This document shows positions 49,001 to 56,688 of a DNA stretch of 64,000 nucleotides, one piece after another. The notes under the pieces were generated by a model. It did no database searches and had not been told where the DNA came from. It was given only the letters and a program-made list of their open reading frames with translations. Location: the NCBI GenBank assembly GCA_050245915.1, contig JBFWWZ010000006.1, positions 1 through 64,000 of the forward strand, written 5' to 3'. A program made the position numbers and the translations under genes. Every line of letters starts with the position of its first letter. Positions within the stretch are counted from its first letter, which is position 1. This DNA is from JBDSKH01 sp050245915. Its GTDB lineage: Bacteria > Actinomycetota > Actinomycetes > Actinomycetales > Microbacteriaceae.

Positions 49001-51640
49001 CGGCAGCGGGTTCTCCACGCGAATGTCGGTCGCGCGCAGGATCGTCTGCAGGAACTGCTCGTGTACGTCGGCGCTGATCCAGACCGCGCCGAGCTTCGCG
49101 TGAACGTCCTGGATGCCGAGCGGCTGCGGCAGAACCTCGATCAGCGCATCCACGTTCACCTGGAACGTCGAGTCTTGCTCAGCCCGCGCGCGGGCTGCTT
49201 CGAGCTTCACGCGCACATCGCCCGAAAGGTACGCCGGCGCGTGGATGAGTTGCTCGGTGACCGGATCGGTGAACACGAGCGTCCCGAGAGCCTCGCGGGC
49301 GTCGTGATCGCTCATGCCGAGCAGGTCGGCGACGAGGGGTAGGTCGATCCCTCCTGTGCGGTCGAGGCTGACGGCGATAGCGTCGGCGGGACTATCCACG
49401 CCCTGCACTTCGGCGCGCGGCACCACGACGCGGTGGCTCATGATCGCCGCGGGCGAGGCGGACTGATCCTCGTCGTCGAACTGCTCCAGTGCGAGCACCA
49501 GGGGACCGAACGGATCGGCGCGCAGCAACCGGATCGCCGTCGGCACGATGCGGGCGAATGTCTCCTCGCCGTTCTCGTTCGTGCGGCCGGTGGGGCGCAG
49601 CGTGTAGCGGTTCAGCGCACCGTAGGTGCCGACGTACTTCAGGTAGTCGCGACGTAGCGTCGTGCGGGTGAGCACGATGTCAGGCGTGTCGTCTACGCTC
49701 GCCGCCTCTGCGGACAGCAGACGGGACGCGCCATCGCGCAGACGCAACAGCGCTCGCAGCTCACGCGCCGCGGACTTGGGCACCGCGAGCGGCTCGAGAG
49801 CACCCGAGATTGCCGTGTGGAAATCGCCGCTCTCGCTCGCCACGATGCTGCCGTCCCACAGCTCCGGCGCCGACGGCGTGAACGCCGCCCGCCGAGCCTG
49901 CTGCTCGGGAGTGTGCTCGGTCATTGTCAGCTCCGCTCGGCGGGCCGAGAACACGATCTGGTCGACGGCAACAGCGAGATCCGTCTCCAGGTCCGCCAGG
50001 TCCGTCGCGACGGTCAGGGTGTTCGCGTCGTACATCCCGTGCCCGACGCCGACCTCCCCGAGCATCTGCTCGGGGTGCTCATCGAAGTAGCGATTGATTC
50101 GCATCGGCACGCCGTCGATGGGCACCTGCGAGACCGTCTCCCAGGCGTCGTCGCGCATCTGCTCGCCGGGCAGTCGCCGCCGGAACACGAGCAGGTCGGT
50201 CACGACCTCAGTCCCAGCTGCACGGCGATGCGCGCCAGTCGGCAGGCGGATCGCACCCAGCAGGTCGGCGAGCTCGTTCATCTCACGCCGCGCGGCGGGG
50301 TTCTGCGAGTCCATCGTGTAGTGCGAGGTCAGCACCGCCACAAGGCCGCCGGGCCGGGTCAGCCGCAGCGACTTGATGATGAAGTGGTTGTGCATCGACT
50401 GCCGCGTGGCGTTGTGCAGCGGGTCGTGCAGGGTGACGCTGCTGAATGGCACGTTGCCGATGGCCGCATCGAAGTGGCCCTCGGGGAGCCGGGTGTCGGC
50501 GAACGATTCGGCCCGCACGGTTGCGTGCGGGTACAGCTCGGCGCAGATCCCCGCAGTCAGCGGATCGAGTTCGACCCCGGTCATCTGCGCCGACTCCGGC
50601 GCGAGACCGATGAACGTGCCTGCGCCGGAACCGGGCTCCAGCACCGCGCCGCCGCGGAACCCCAGCCCGTCCAGCAGCCGCCACACCTGCCGGGCGATCA
50701 TTGGGTCGGTGTAGTGCGCGTTGATCGTTGTGCGCGCCGCAGCATCCCACTCGTCTTCGCTCAGAAGCTCGCGCAGCTCCTCACGCTCGGCATCCCACTC
50801 GGGCTTCAAGTCGTCGAAGATCTCGGGGATCGCGCCCCAGCTCGACCAACGGGCGAGCACGCGCTGACCATCAGGCGATGCGGGGCGACCCGTCGACCTC
50901 AGATCGTGGATGAGCTGGATCGCCTCCACGTTCGCCCGGTAGCGGGCCTTCGCACCCGACGGGCCGAGATCGTCCTGTGAGGCGGCAACGAACCGGGGCG
51001 CTACCGCAGCTCGCGGAAGAAACGGATCGTCGCCGCCTCGGCGAGCGCCGGCTGGTTCGCCTTCATGTACTCCCGCGGCGGTTCCGTTGCCGCGAGCCCC
51101 AGCAGGAACTCGACGGGCAGTGCCCAGGTCTTCGCCATCTCCTCCAGGTCCGTCGAGGAGGGCATCGAATCCGGCGAGTCCTGCATCCGCTCGGCCCAGA
51201 GGATCAGGTTCTCGTCGGAGGGACGGGTCTGCTCCCACTCCTCGCGTGCCTGATCCAGCGGCAGGCTCGGGTCGGTGATCCACGCCAGTTGCGCCATCAC
51301 GACCTCCTCCGCCTGCTTCCGGGCCGCTGTCAACCGGGCGACCTTCTGCATGAAAGTCTCCCCCTGGCGGTCGCTGCCCGCCAGGATTGACGCGAGGTTC
51401 GTCACTTGTGCCTGTATCTCCAGACCCAGGGTCTCGAAGAACGCTGTCGGATCGCTCAGCTCGGCCACTCGGTTCGGGAACGTCGCCTCCCAGTGCGACA
51501 ACGCCATCTGCCCGTAATTGTTCATCGCCGGCTCCCTCCTGTGCGGTGGCGAGCGCGGCGTCGGCCGACTGCTCGTCCACTCCCCAGAGGTCGAACTCCA
51601 GTTGCCCCGGCCATGGTTTCTGGGATCGTTGTCGCGCCAT
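45995..51640 (-). CDS. Giant DNA methylase / SNF2-type helicase of the ICE
   Basis: Up to 1881 residues. N-terminal PGQLEFDLWG, a low-complexity linker, then the conserved DDLGPSGAKARYRANVEAI. An N6-methylase domain follows (AVLEPGSGAGTF near 330; NVPF near 395), then an SF2 helicase (EVGAGKTAEM near 1020, VIVDEMHMYKN near 1180, GATATPISNS, PWRPSDIAQRDGRILRQG near 1520) and a coiled-coil tail. Such proteins are typical of actinobacterial plasmids and ICEs and are thought to aid transfer or protect element DNA. The start is unclear: ATG 51640 gives the full frame, but the linker overlaps another gene (51001-51525); the next in-frame start is GTG 50929, inside the conserved part. Confidence 0.82.
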   Translation of the reverse strand: MARQRSQKPWPGQLEFDLWGVDEQSADAALATAQEGAGDEQLRADGVVALGGDVPEPSGRAERSDSVLRDPGSGDTGTSDEPRVNPGGQRPPGGDFHAEGRPVDSGPEAGGGGRDGATGVDHRPEPAAGSGTRGVGADPSLRREPDPLGRADAGLAGFDALLDGPGGDGEDLGTARRVPAGARGNGTAAGVHEGEPAGARRGGDDPFLPRAAVAPRFVAASQDDLGPSGAKARYRANVEAIQLIHDLRSTGRPASPDGQRVLARWSSWGAIPEIFDDLKPEWDAEREELRELLSEDEWDAAARTTINAHYTDPMIARQVWRLLDGLGFRGGAVLEPGSGAGTFIGLAPESAQMTGVELDPLTAGICAELYPHATVRAESFADTRLPEGHFDAAIGNVPFSSVTLHDPLHNATRQSMHNHFIIKSLRLTRPGGLVAVLTSHYTMDSQNPAARREMNELADLLGAIRLPTGAHRRAAGTEVVTDLLVFRRRLPGEQMRDDAWETVSQVPIDGVPMRINRYFDEHPEQMLGEVGVGHGMYDANTLTVATDLADLETDLAVAVDQIVFSARRAELTMTEHTPEQQARRAAFTPSAPELWDGSIVASESGDFHTAISGALEPLAVPKSAARELRALLRLRDGASRLLSAEAASVDDTPDIVLTRTTLRRDYLKYVGTYGALNRYTLRPTGRTNENGEETFARIVPTAIRLLRADPFGPLVLALEQFDDEDQSASPAAIMSHRVVVPRAEVQGVDSPADAIAVSLDRTGGIDLPLVADLLGMSDHDAREALGTLVFTDPVTEQLIHAPAYLSGDVRVKLEAARARAEQDSTFQVNVDALIEVLPQPLGIQDVHAKLGAVWISADVHEQFLQTILRATDIRVENPLPGMWEIRGGRQGLPSTSEWGTPRRPAPDIAQAVMEQRAMLVYDEDKDIDGKVRRVLNPVETTAAQEKADALQERFSEWVWEDPARAQALVDEYNRRFNSIVLRDYTDAGAYLSLPGLAANFEPRTHQRAAVARMVSEPAAGLFHEVGAGKTAEMIMGAMEMRRMGLIGKPVVVVPNHMLEQFGREWLQIYPRARVLAASSLDLTADKRRLFVARAAANEWDAIIVTQGAFAKIPLRAETQAQYIRGQVDDVRQVLDDATGEQRMSVKRIQRKLLAMENKLKDRLDSDRDRGVCFEDTGIDYVIVDEMHMYKNLATESNIRDAAIEGSDRASDLHMKLEYLRSTGRERVATGATATPISNSITETYVMQRYLRPDVLESAGVGSFDAWAATFGELVTQMEISPTGSTFRMKTRFARFQNGQELLRMWSVFADVKTAEDLDLPVPALVQRNDGSRAPSTVPVQPTVELEHYVASLAERAEKVASRQVRPDEDNMLLIATDGRKAALDIRMVVPRDPSGPSKVDVAADAIHRIWERTRDNEYLDTLTGQPSAVRGSLQLVFSDIGTPNQDRWNAYDELRQQLVQRGIPAERVRYMHEAKTDVEKARLFAAARAGHVAVLIGSTEKMGVGTNVQARAIALHHLDCPWRPSDIAQRDGRILRQGNQNEEVAIVRYVTERSFDSYMWQTVERKAASFAQILRGKINAREIEEIDTSALSAAEAKAIASGNPLLLEHSVILNEVNRLRRLQRAHERNEDMLIHTGNRARSSAERATADIRGLEAAAPHMADTSGDKFRITLGTRDYDSRSEAVHALAAWMGDSGLKWLPRYGHKDFGIIGRISGFDIHVEARSGLAALDVIVSLPEVPRSGFTMPKESFVEAGLGLVQRIENRVSGIPSLLDQAREDLEEAEQTVADTQQRLGQPFRHAQALADAEVDLARIEAQLAAMQDEPSADLAASESELIELTIEAVRAYEPNLGSREGANRESADSFAPATPPAAPSSNAPRL
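51001..51525 (-). CDS. Unknown ICE protein encoded inside the helicase linker (other frame)
   Basis: A 174-residue soluble, helical protein starting MNNYGQMALSHWEATFPNRV, with natural amino-acid composition and few Gly/Pro/Arg runs, so this is a real coding frame. AGGAGGGAG 6-14 nt upstream of the ATG is a strong Shine-Dalgarno sequence. It overlaps the linker of the methylase-helicase frame over its full length. I do not recognise the family. It ends just where the conserved part of the helicase starts. Confidence 0.75.
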   Translation of the reverse strand: MNNYGQMALSHWEATFPNRVAELSDPTAFFETLGLEIQAQVTNLASILAGSDRQGETFMQKVARLTAARKQAEEVVMAQLAWITDPSLPLDQAREEWEQTRPSDENLILWAERMQDSPDSMPSSTDLEEMAKTWALPVEFLLGLAATEPPREYMKANQPALAEAATIRFFRELR

Positions 51641-51660
51641 ACGTTGTCACCGCCCGAGAC

Positions 51661-52275
51661 CTACTGCTCCGCCGCGAGATGCGCGTAGAACTCGTCCTCG
51701 ATGGCCTGCCTGCGCGCCACGTCCTCCTTGACGAACTGCGTGAAGTCCGCATCGCGGTCGGCGATCACCGTCTCCACGGGCGCGGGGTGCTCGTCCTCAC
51801 CCGGCCACACGGCCTGCCGTGTCGGGCGGTCGGTGTTGAGCTTCGTGCCGCACGCGGTCACAGCGTCGCGCAGGCGCTGCTGGAAGTCCCAGAAGTCGCG
51901 CCACCAGCCGAACGGCGCCGAGCCATGCTGCTTCGCGTCGTAGGCATTCAGATAGTGCTGGCGCAACGCCGATAGCGGCCACACCAGTTCCGGATGCCGA
52001 TGCCAGAACGGCGGCACGACGTTCACACTCAGCCCGAACTCGTGACGCAGCCAGTTCACGAAGGCGTTCAGCTCCAGCCACTCCACCTGTGCCTCGGCCG
52101 CGGTCAGGATGTTCCAGTTCACTGGGCGCGGCGGCTCCGGCGCGTCGCTCGTCTCGGAGTCTGGCTCCTTGGCCGGCCTCGGCGAAGGCGTCACAGGGTC
52201 GGGCTCCGGCTCTTCGAGCGGCGGCACGTTGAAGTCGGGATCGTCGACCGGGAACAGCGACTCCTCGGTGGTCAT
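51661..52275 (-). CDS. DUF4913 protein
   Basis: A 204-residue protein with an acidic, proline-rich start (residues 1-50) and a DUF4913 domain (about 55-165: WLELNAFVNWLRHEFGL, PFWHRHPELVWPLSALRQHYLNAY, WWRDFWDFQQRLRD). DUF4913 proteins are found on actinobacterial plasmids and ICEs beside conjugation genes; function unknown. Ten bp downstream of the SSB gene in the same direction. Confidence 0.85.
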   Translation of the reverse strand: MTTEESLFPVDDPDFNVPPLEEPEPDPVTPSPRPAKEPDSETSDAPEPPRPVNWNILTAAEAQVEWLELNAFVNWLRHEFGLSVNVVPPFWHRHPELVWPLSALRQHYLNAYDAKQHGSAPFGWWRDFWDFQQRLRDAVTACGTKLNTDRPTRQAVWPGEDEHPAPVETVIADRDADFTQFVKEDVARRQAIEDEFYAHLAAEQ

Positions 52276-52284
52276 GCCGCCTCC

Positions 52285-52725
52285 TCACAGCGCCATCGGG
52301 CGTGGCGACGGCTGCTGCGGGAGAGTCGGGTCCGGCGCTTCGATGGGCGCGCCCTCGACCTGTTGCGAGCGCGAGCGGCCACGGTCGACGGCGTAGCTCG
52401 TGCGGGCGGCATCAGGACCGACGTGCGTAGCGATGAACTCCTCGCCGCTGACCGCCTCCCCGTCCTTCTCGTAGCTGAACTTCTGAACGTGGCCGCTGGC
52501 GACGAAGTTGTCGCCGCGCGCGAACTTCTCGTAAGCGTGCTCCGCGCTGCGCCGGAACATCTTGAACGGGTAGAACTTCGTCTCGCCCTGCGTGAACGAG
52601 CCGTCCGGGTTGCGCTCGAACTGCTCCTGACCGATCCACGCGAACAGCCGCGCCTCGCCGTCCTCGTTGAAGGACAACTGCGGGTCGCTGGCGAAGAAGC
52701 CCCACAGGGACTCTTTGGTTCGCAT
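52285..52725 (-). CDS. Single-stranded DNA-binding protein (ICE-borne)
   Basis: A 146-residue OB-fold SSB-like protein: LWGFFASDPQLSFNEDGEARLF, KFYPFKMFRRSAEHAYEKF and GDNFVASGHVQKFSYEKDG follow the SSB pattern, with a flexible Gln/Pro-rich tail ending SPRPMAL rather than the usual acidic DDxPF tip. It should coat the transferred strand during conjugation. ATG 52725 follows AGGAG. It is the first minus-strand gene of the DNA-processing group and diverges from the defence operon. Confidence 0.78.
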   Translation of the reverse strand: MRTKESLWGFFASDPQLSFNEDGEARLFAWIGQEQFERNPDGSFTQGETKFYPFKMFRRSAEHAYEKFARGDNFVASGHVQKFSYEKDGEAVSGEEFIATHVGPDAARTSYAVDRGRSRSQQVEGAPIEAPDPTLPQQPSPRPMAL

Positions 52726-52909
52726 CGGGATGCTCCTGTCTCATCAGAAGGGGTTCCTGATGTGCAGGTACGCATCTCGTCCCGCTGCGCGCCTGACGCT
52801 GGGTGGAGGACCGTGCGGTGCCAACAGTTCCGGCTTCGTGTCGGAGGCCGCGAGTAGCCTGGATTTGGTACCCGGACTCACGCCCGATGAGCTGGGGGAG
52901 AGGCATCGT
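52726..52909 (+). promoter_or_regulatory. Divergent region between SSB gene and cargo operon
   Basis: This 184-bp gap holds no convincing gene. TAGCCT at 52855-52860 is a possible -10 for the cargo operon, giving a leader of about 43 nt that ends in a strong GGGGGAGAGG (52894-52903). A short inverted repeat CATCAG/CTGATG (52742-52747, 52757-52762) is a weak operator candidate. The frame of the hydrolase stays open through the gap, but the sequence there is not protein-like. Confidence 0.45.
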
Positions 52910-54223
52910 ATGGCCGAGTCTGAGGGACTTCCGGCTCGTGGAGTCGTGTTCTGGCCGATTGGTACGGGGGATAGTACGACTGTCGTCGTTGACGATCTTG
53001 TCGTGATGCAGGTCGACATCCATGACATGGCGAAGGCCGACGACGAGGAGGCTCCAGAAGTAGCAGTGGTGGATCGCCTCGTGGAGGCATTGCCAGTGGT
53101 CGACGGCAAACCTTATCTCTCGACGTTCGCGCTCACGCACGCGGACAAGGACCATTGTTTGGGGTTCGCGGATCTCCTAAAGAAGGTGAGGATCGGCGAG
53201 TTGTGGTCGACGCCTCGGCTTTGGCGCGAGTACAACGACCCGGACGCGCCTGAGCTTTGCAGCGATGCAGTTGCGTTCCGTGAGGAGTCGGAGCGGCGGA
53301 TAAGTGCAACTATGGATGCCGTCAACGCCGGGATCGTTCCGGCGAGCGGCGACAGGATTCGCGTTGTCGGCTACGACGACGAGCACAGCTCGCATGCGTA
53401 TGACGAGTTGCCGGACGAGTACCTAGCCTGGCCGGGGCAGTCGCTGACGGTGCTCGACGGCCACGAGCGCGCTGGTGTCTTCGAAGCGTTCATCCACGCG
53501 CCCTTCAAGGACGACGCCGCGGCGGCTCGCAACGAGACGTCACTGTCGATGCAGTTGACCCTGACTGACGAGACGGGTGTTAACGGGAAGGTGCTGCTGT
53601 TCGGTGACCTAGCCCATGACACGATCATGAAGGTCTTCGACTACAGCGAGTATTACAACCGCGAGCAGTACCTCGCGTGGGACCTGCTGCTGGCACCGCA
53701 TCACTGCTCCAAGCGCGTGATGTACAAGAAGGACGCTGAAGGCGAGGAGCAGCTCCAGATGGATGTGCTCAATGCCTTCGAGCGCAACGCACGACCGGGC
53801 GGAACAGTCGTGTGCAGCAGCGCAGGGTTCCCTGACGTGGATATCGACGGACAAAACCCTCCTCACAGGATGGCTGCGGACCGGTATGCGGAGATCGCTG
53901 ACGAAGTCATCTGCACCATGTCCTGGGTCGATGAAGCCGCGCCCTCGCCGGTCGTGTTTGGAGTCGATGCCGCAGGTGCCCGCATTGTTCGGGGCGATCT
54001 GGTCAAGTCGGCAGCAATTGAGGCCGTAGTCGAACTCGCCGCGTCCGCGGTCGGACGTCGGTTCGCTGCCGTAACCGCGGCTGCGGTCGCAGTTGCGAAC
54101 GATATCCCGCGGTCGGCGGCGGCATCTGCAACGACCGTGGGCCCTGAGCGAGTAGATGCGGCCGTAACCGCAGATCGGGGTGGCAGCAGCGCGCCAGAGA
54201 CCCCGGTCGGATTCGGTCGTTGA
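52910..54223 (+). CDS. Metallo-beta-lactamase-fold hydrolase (ComEC/Rec2-like), cargo operon gene 1
   Basis: A 437-residue protein with an MBL fold. LTHADKDHCLGF gives the metal motif H77-x-D79-x-D81-H82 (the HxDxDH form of ComEC-type nucleases and phosphodiesterases), LLFGDLAHD gives Asp233 and LLLAPHHCSK gives His264/265. The last ~95 residues are Ala-rich and end PVGFGR, outside the MBL core. ATG 52910 is chosen for its strong Shine-Dalgarno. It overlaps gene 2 by TTGA. By analogy it might cleave a nucleic acid or nucleotide signal, or carry the tail that is conjugated; neither is shown. Confidence 0.85.
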   Translation: MAESEGLPARGVVFWPIGTGDSTTVVVDDLVVMQVDIHDMAKADDEEAPEVAVVDRLVEALPVVDGKPYLSTFALTHADKDHCLGFADLLKKVRIGELWSTPRLWREYNDPDAPELCSDAVAFREESERRISATMDAVNAGIVPASGDRIRVVGYDDEHSSHAYDELPDEYLAWPGQSLTVLDGHERAGVFEAFIHAPFKDDAAAARNETSLSMQLTLTDETGVNGKVLLFGDLAHDTIMKVFDYSEYYNREQYLAWDLLLAPHHCSKRVMYKKDAEGEEQLQMDVLNAFERNARPGGTVVCSSAGFPDVDIDGQNPPHRMAADRYAEIADEVICTMSWVDEAAPSPVVFGVDAAGARIVRGDLVKSAAIEAVVELAASAVGRRFAAVTAAAVAVANDIPRSAAASATTVGPERVDAAVTADRGGSSAPETPVGFGR

Positions 54224-56688
54224 GCACGCTCGCCATTCGGCAGCTTTCCGAGCTTGCTGCGGTCAGTGACGGTGCAATCCAGTTGCTGGGCGTTAAGAGC
54301 AGCGAGAGCGGGCTGACCTCCTTCACGATCTCGCTAGACACGTCCGGCATTGAAACGGTCGGTGACGGCATTCGGGTGCGTGCGCGTGAACGGTTCGAGG
54401 TTGTCGTCGACTCGTCGTTCCCGTACGTCCATCCGGATGTCTACGTTGCACATCGGCGATGGGCCGGAACACCCCACGTCCAGTGGGGACGTTTCCTCTG
54501 CCTCTACGCGGCACCAGCGGTCGAGTGGAACCCAGCGGACGGAATGCGGGGGTTGGTCTTGCGACTCAACCTCTGGCTCCAACGGGCAGCGGCAGGCGAG
54601 CTCGATCCCGCCGGCCAGCCACTGCACCCGCCCGTCGCTTATAGCTCCTACAAGAACGGCTGGGTCGTTGTCCGCCCAGACCTAGGCGATCTCCTGCCCT
54701 GGTCGGAGACGTGGCCCGAGCGGGTTCGTCTGCTCTACGCATGGTGCGCGAAACACGGCAACCGCATCGACATCCTCGAATGGCTGACCGGCCAAGAGGT
54801 CTACGACCGGTTCATCGCCGGCGAACTCCACGCGGAGGGCGACGGCGGTGTCGCGCTGTTCGCGGCGCCGCTCGTGCTGATCAGCGACACCCTCGACATG
54901 GAGTACCCGAGCACCGCTGAACTCCTCGCAGGTGCTCTCGACAGCTATGGTCTTGGCCGCGACGAACTGCTCAAGGCATTCGTGAACGCTCGGACGATCA
55001 ACAAGGCGATCGGTGTGACGCTCGACGGCGACGATGCCGCACCGGCGATGATGCTGCTGGGTACGCCCGCACGCCGACTGGAACCCGGGGTGATGCTCGC
55101 ACACATCACGGCATGGCATCTCGACGACCTCGGAACAAAGATCACCGACCTTCTCGAAGATGTCAGCCCCGAGCACGTCGATCTCGCCACACGAGTGCGA
55201 GACCTGGCCCACGATTGGCTCGGCTTCGCGAATCTGCAGTGGATGGTCATCCACGAAGCCCGCTCCGAGGTGACACGCCGCCGCGATACCGGATCACCGG
55301 TCCAATGGCTATCGGGCAAGCGCGTGCTGGTGCTGGGCTGCGGCGCCCTCGGAGCCCCGATCGCCGAGCACTGCGTCCGCGCGGGAGTCGTGCAGCTTCA
55401 CGTCATCGACAAAGGAGTCGTCACACCGGGAATCCTCGTCAGACAGCCGTATGAGGATGCAGATATCGGCTACAACAAGGCAGAACGACTCGCCCCGCGA
55501 TTGTCTCGGATTCGTCAGGACCTGACGGTCACTGGCTCACGCGAAAACATTGTGACGGGATTACTCGCCGACCCCGAAAGTCTGCTCTCGTACGATCTAG
55601 TCATCGACGCGACGGCCGATGTCGGTGTGCGTGTCGGTATCGAACGTGCCCACGCTGCTGCTCGTGCTCAATGGCCCGCGACCATCACCGCGCTCTTTGG
55701 TCACACTGCCCAACGTGGTGTCGCCACAATCTCGCTGCCCGCGGCGACTGGGAGCGGGCACGAGATACTCCGTCGCCTCGCCATCGACACTGCCACCTCC
55801 GCGGCTGCGGGGTGGGCGAGCATCGCGGAGGACCTCTTCCCCGACCCTCCTCGAACCGAGCGATTCTTCCCAGAGCCTGGGTGTTCAGCACCCACATTCA
55901 CGGGCTCGGCGGCGGAAGCCGTCGCTCTCGCCTCGGCACTGTTCGTTGCGGCAGTCGCCGTGGTTTCCAACCCGGATGCTGAGCCCATGACCGCGATCGG
56001 CTGCGACCTCACCCCCGGCATCGGCGGCCCGCGACCGGTGCCGCTTGGGTGGCGGAACGATGTCAGCCTCACAGATCAGACCGGTGAGTACGAGGTCCGC
56101 ATCAACGCACGTGCGCTCGCAGAGATGCGTACGGAGGCCCGACGCGGATGTCGAGTCCGCGGCGGGCGGATTGAAACCGGAGGGATGTTGCTCGGGAGCT
56201 TCGACGAGGCAACACAAACCGTCCTTGTCGATACGGTCACCGGCCCCTCGCCGGATAGCCACCTATCCGCGGCATACTTCGACCACGGAACCGAAGGCAC
56301 GCAGGACGTCGTGACGGCCGTCCGGGCTACCACCGCGAATCGGGTCGGGTTCGTCGGCATGTGGCACACGCATCCCTACGGTCTGGCATCGCCGAGCTCG
56401 ACGGACGAAACGGGAATGGCCGACGTCGTGGCCGCAGACGGGAACAGCCGTCGCTCCCTCATGCTCATCGTCGGCGGCGACGCCAGCACTTGGGAAGACT
56501 GGCTCGACCGCGGCACCCTGCCCGATTTCTACGCTCGAGTGATCGACCGGACCACCCAACACCGACCGGAAGGAGCAATCGCGCTGTACCTCACCTCGCC
56601 GGCCGCGTGGTTCCCCGGCGGGTACGCTTACCCGGTACGACCGCCTGCCGGCAACGGAGCACGCAGAAACATCGGCGCGGACCATTGA
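54220..56688 (+). CDS. E2-E1-JAB fusion protein (ubiquitin-type conjugation enzyme), cargo operon gene 2
   Basis: An 822-residue protein joining three activities. E2-like domain (about 50-135): FEVVVDSSFPYVHPDVYV, PHVQWGRFLCLY with catalytic Cys94. Linker (about 150-355), perhaps an inactive adenylation half. E1-like ThiF domain (about 365-600): LVLGCGALGAPIA (GxGxxG 373-378), DKGVVTPGILVRQPYEDADIGYNKAE, and EPGCSAPTF with candidate catalytic Cys555. JAB/JAMM isopeptidase (about 630-790): ETGGMLLG (Glu652), WHTHP (His716, His718), SSTDE (Ser726, Asp729), a full E...HxH-x7-S-x2-D set. Cap2 and Cap3 of CBASS do these jobs as two proteins. TTG 54220 start, coupled to genes 1 and 3. Confidence 0.92.
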   Translation: MSTLAIRQLSELAAVSDGAIQLLGVKSSESGLTSFTISLDTSGIETVGDGIRVRARERFEVVVDSSFPYVHPDVYVAHRRWAGTPHVQWGRFLCLYAAPAVEWNPADGMRGLVLRLNLWLQRAAAGELDPAGQPLHPPVAYSSYKNGWVVVRPDLGDLLPWSETWPERVRLLYAWCAKHGNRIDILEWLTGQEVYDRFIAGELHAEGDGGVALFAAPLVLISDTLDMEYPSTAELLAGALDSYGLGRDELLKAFVNARTINKAIGVTLDGDDAAPAMMLLGTPARRLEPGVMLAHITAWHLDDLGTKITDLLEDVSPEHVDLATRVRDLAHDWLGFANLQWMVIHEARSEVTRRRDTGSPVQWLSGKRVLVLGCGALGAPIAEHCVRAGVVQLHVIDKGVVTPGILVRQPYEDADIGYNKAERLAPRLSRIRQDLTVTGSRENIVTGLLADPESLLSYDLVIDATADVGVRVGIERAHAAARAQWPATITALFGHTAQRGVATISLPAATGSGHEILRRLAIDTATSAAAGWASIAEDLFPDPPRTERFFPEPGCSAPTFTGSAAEAVALASALFVAAVAVVSNPDAEPMTAIGCDLTPGIGGPRPVPLGWRNDVSLTDQTGEYEVRINARALAEMRTEARRGCRVRGGRIETGGMLLGSFDEATQTVLVDTVTGPSPDSHLSAAYFDHGTEGTQDVVTAVRATTANRVGFVGMWHTHPYGLASPSSTDETGMADVVAADGNSRRSLMLIVGGDASTWEDWLDRGTLPDFYARVIDRTTQHRPEGAIALYLTSPAAWFPGGYAYPVRPPAGNGARRNIGADH

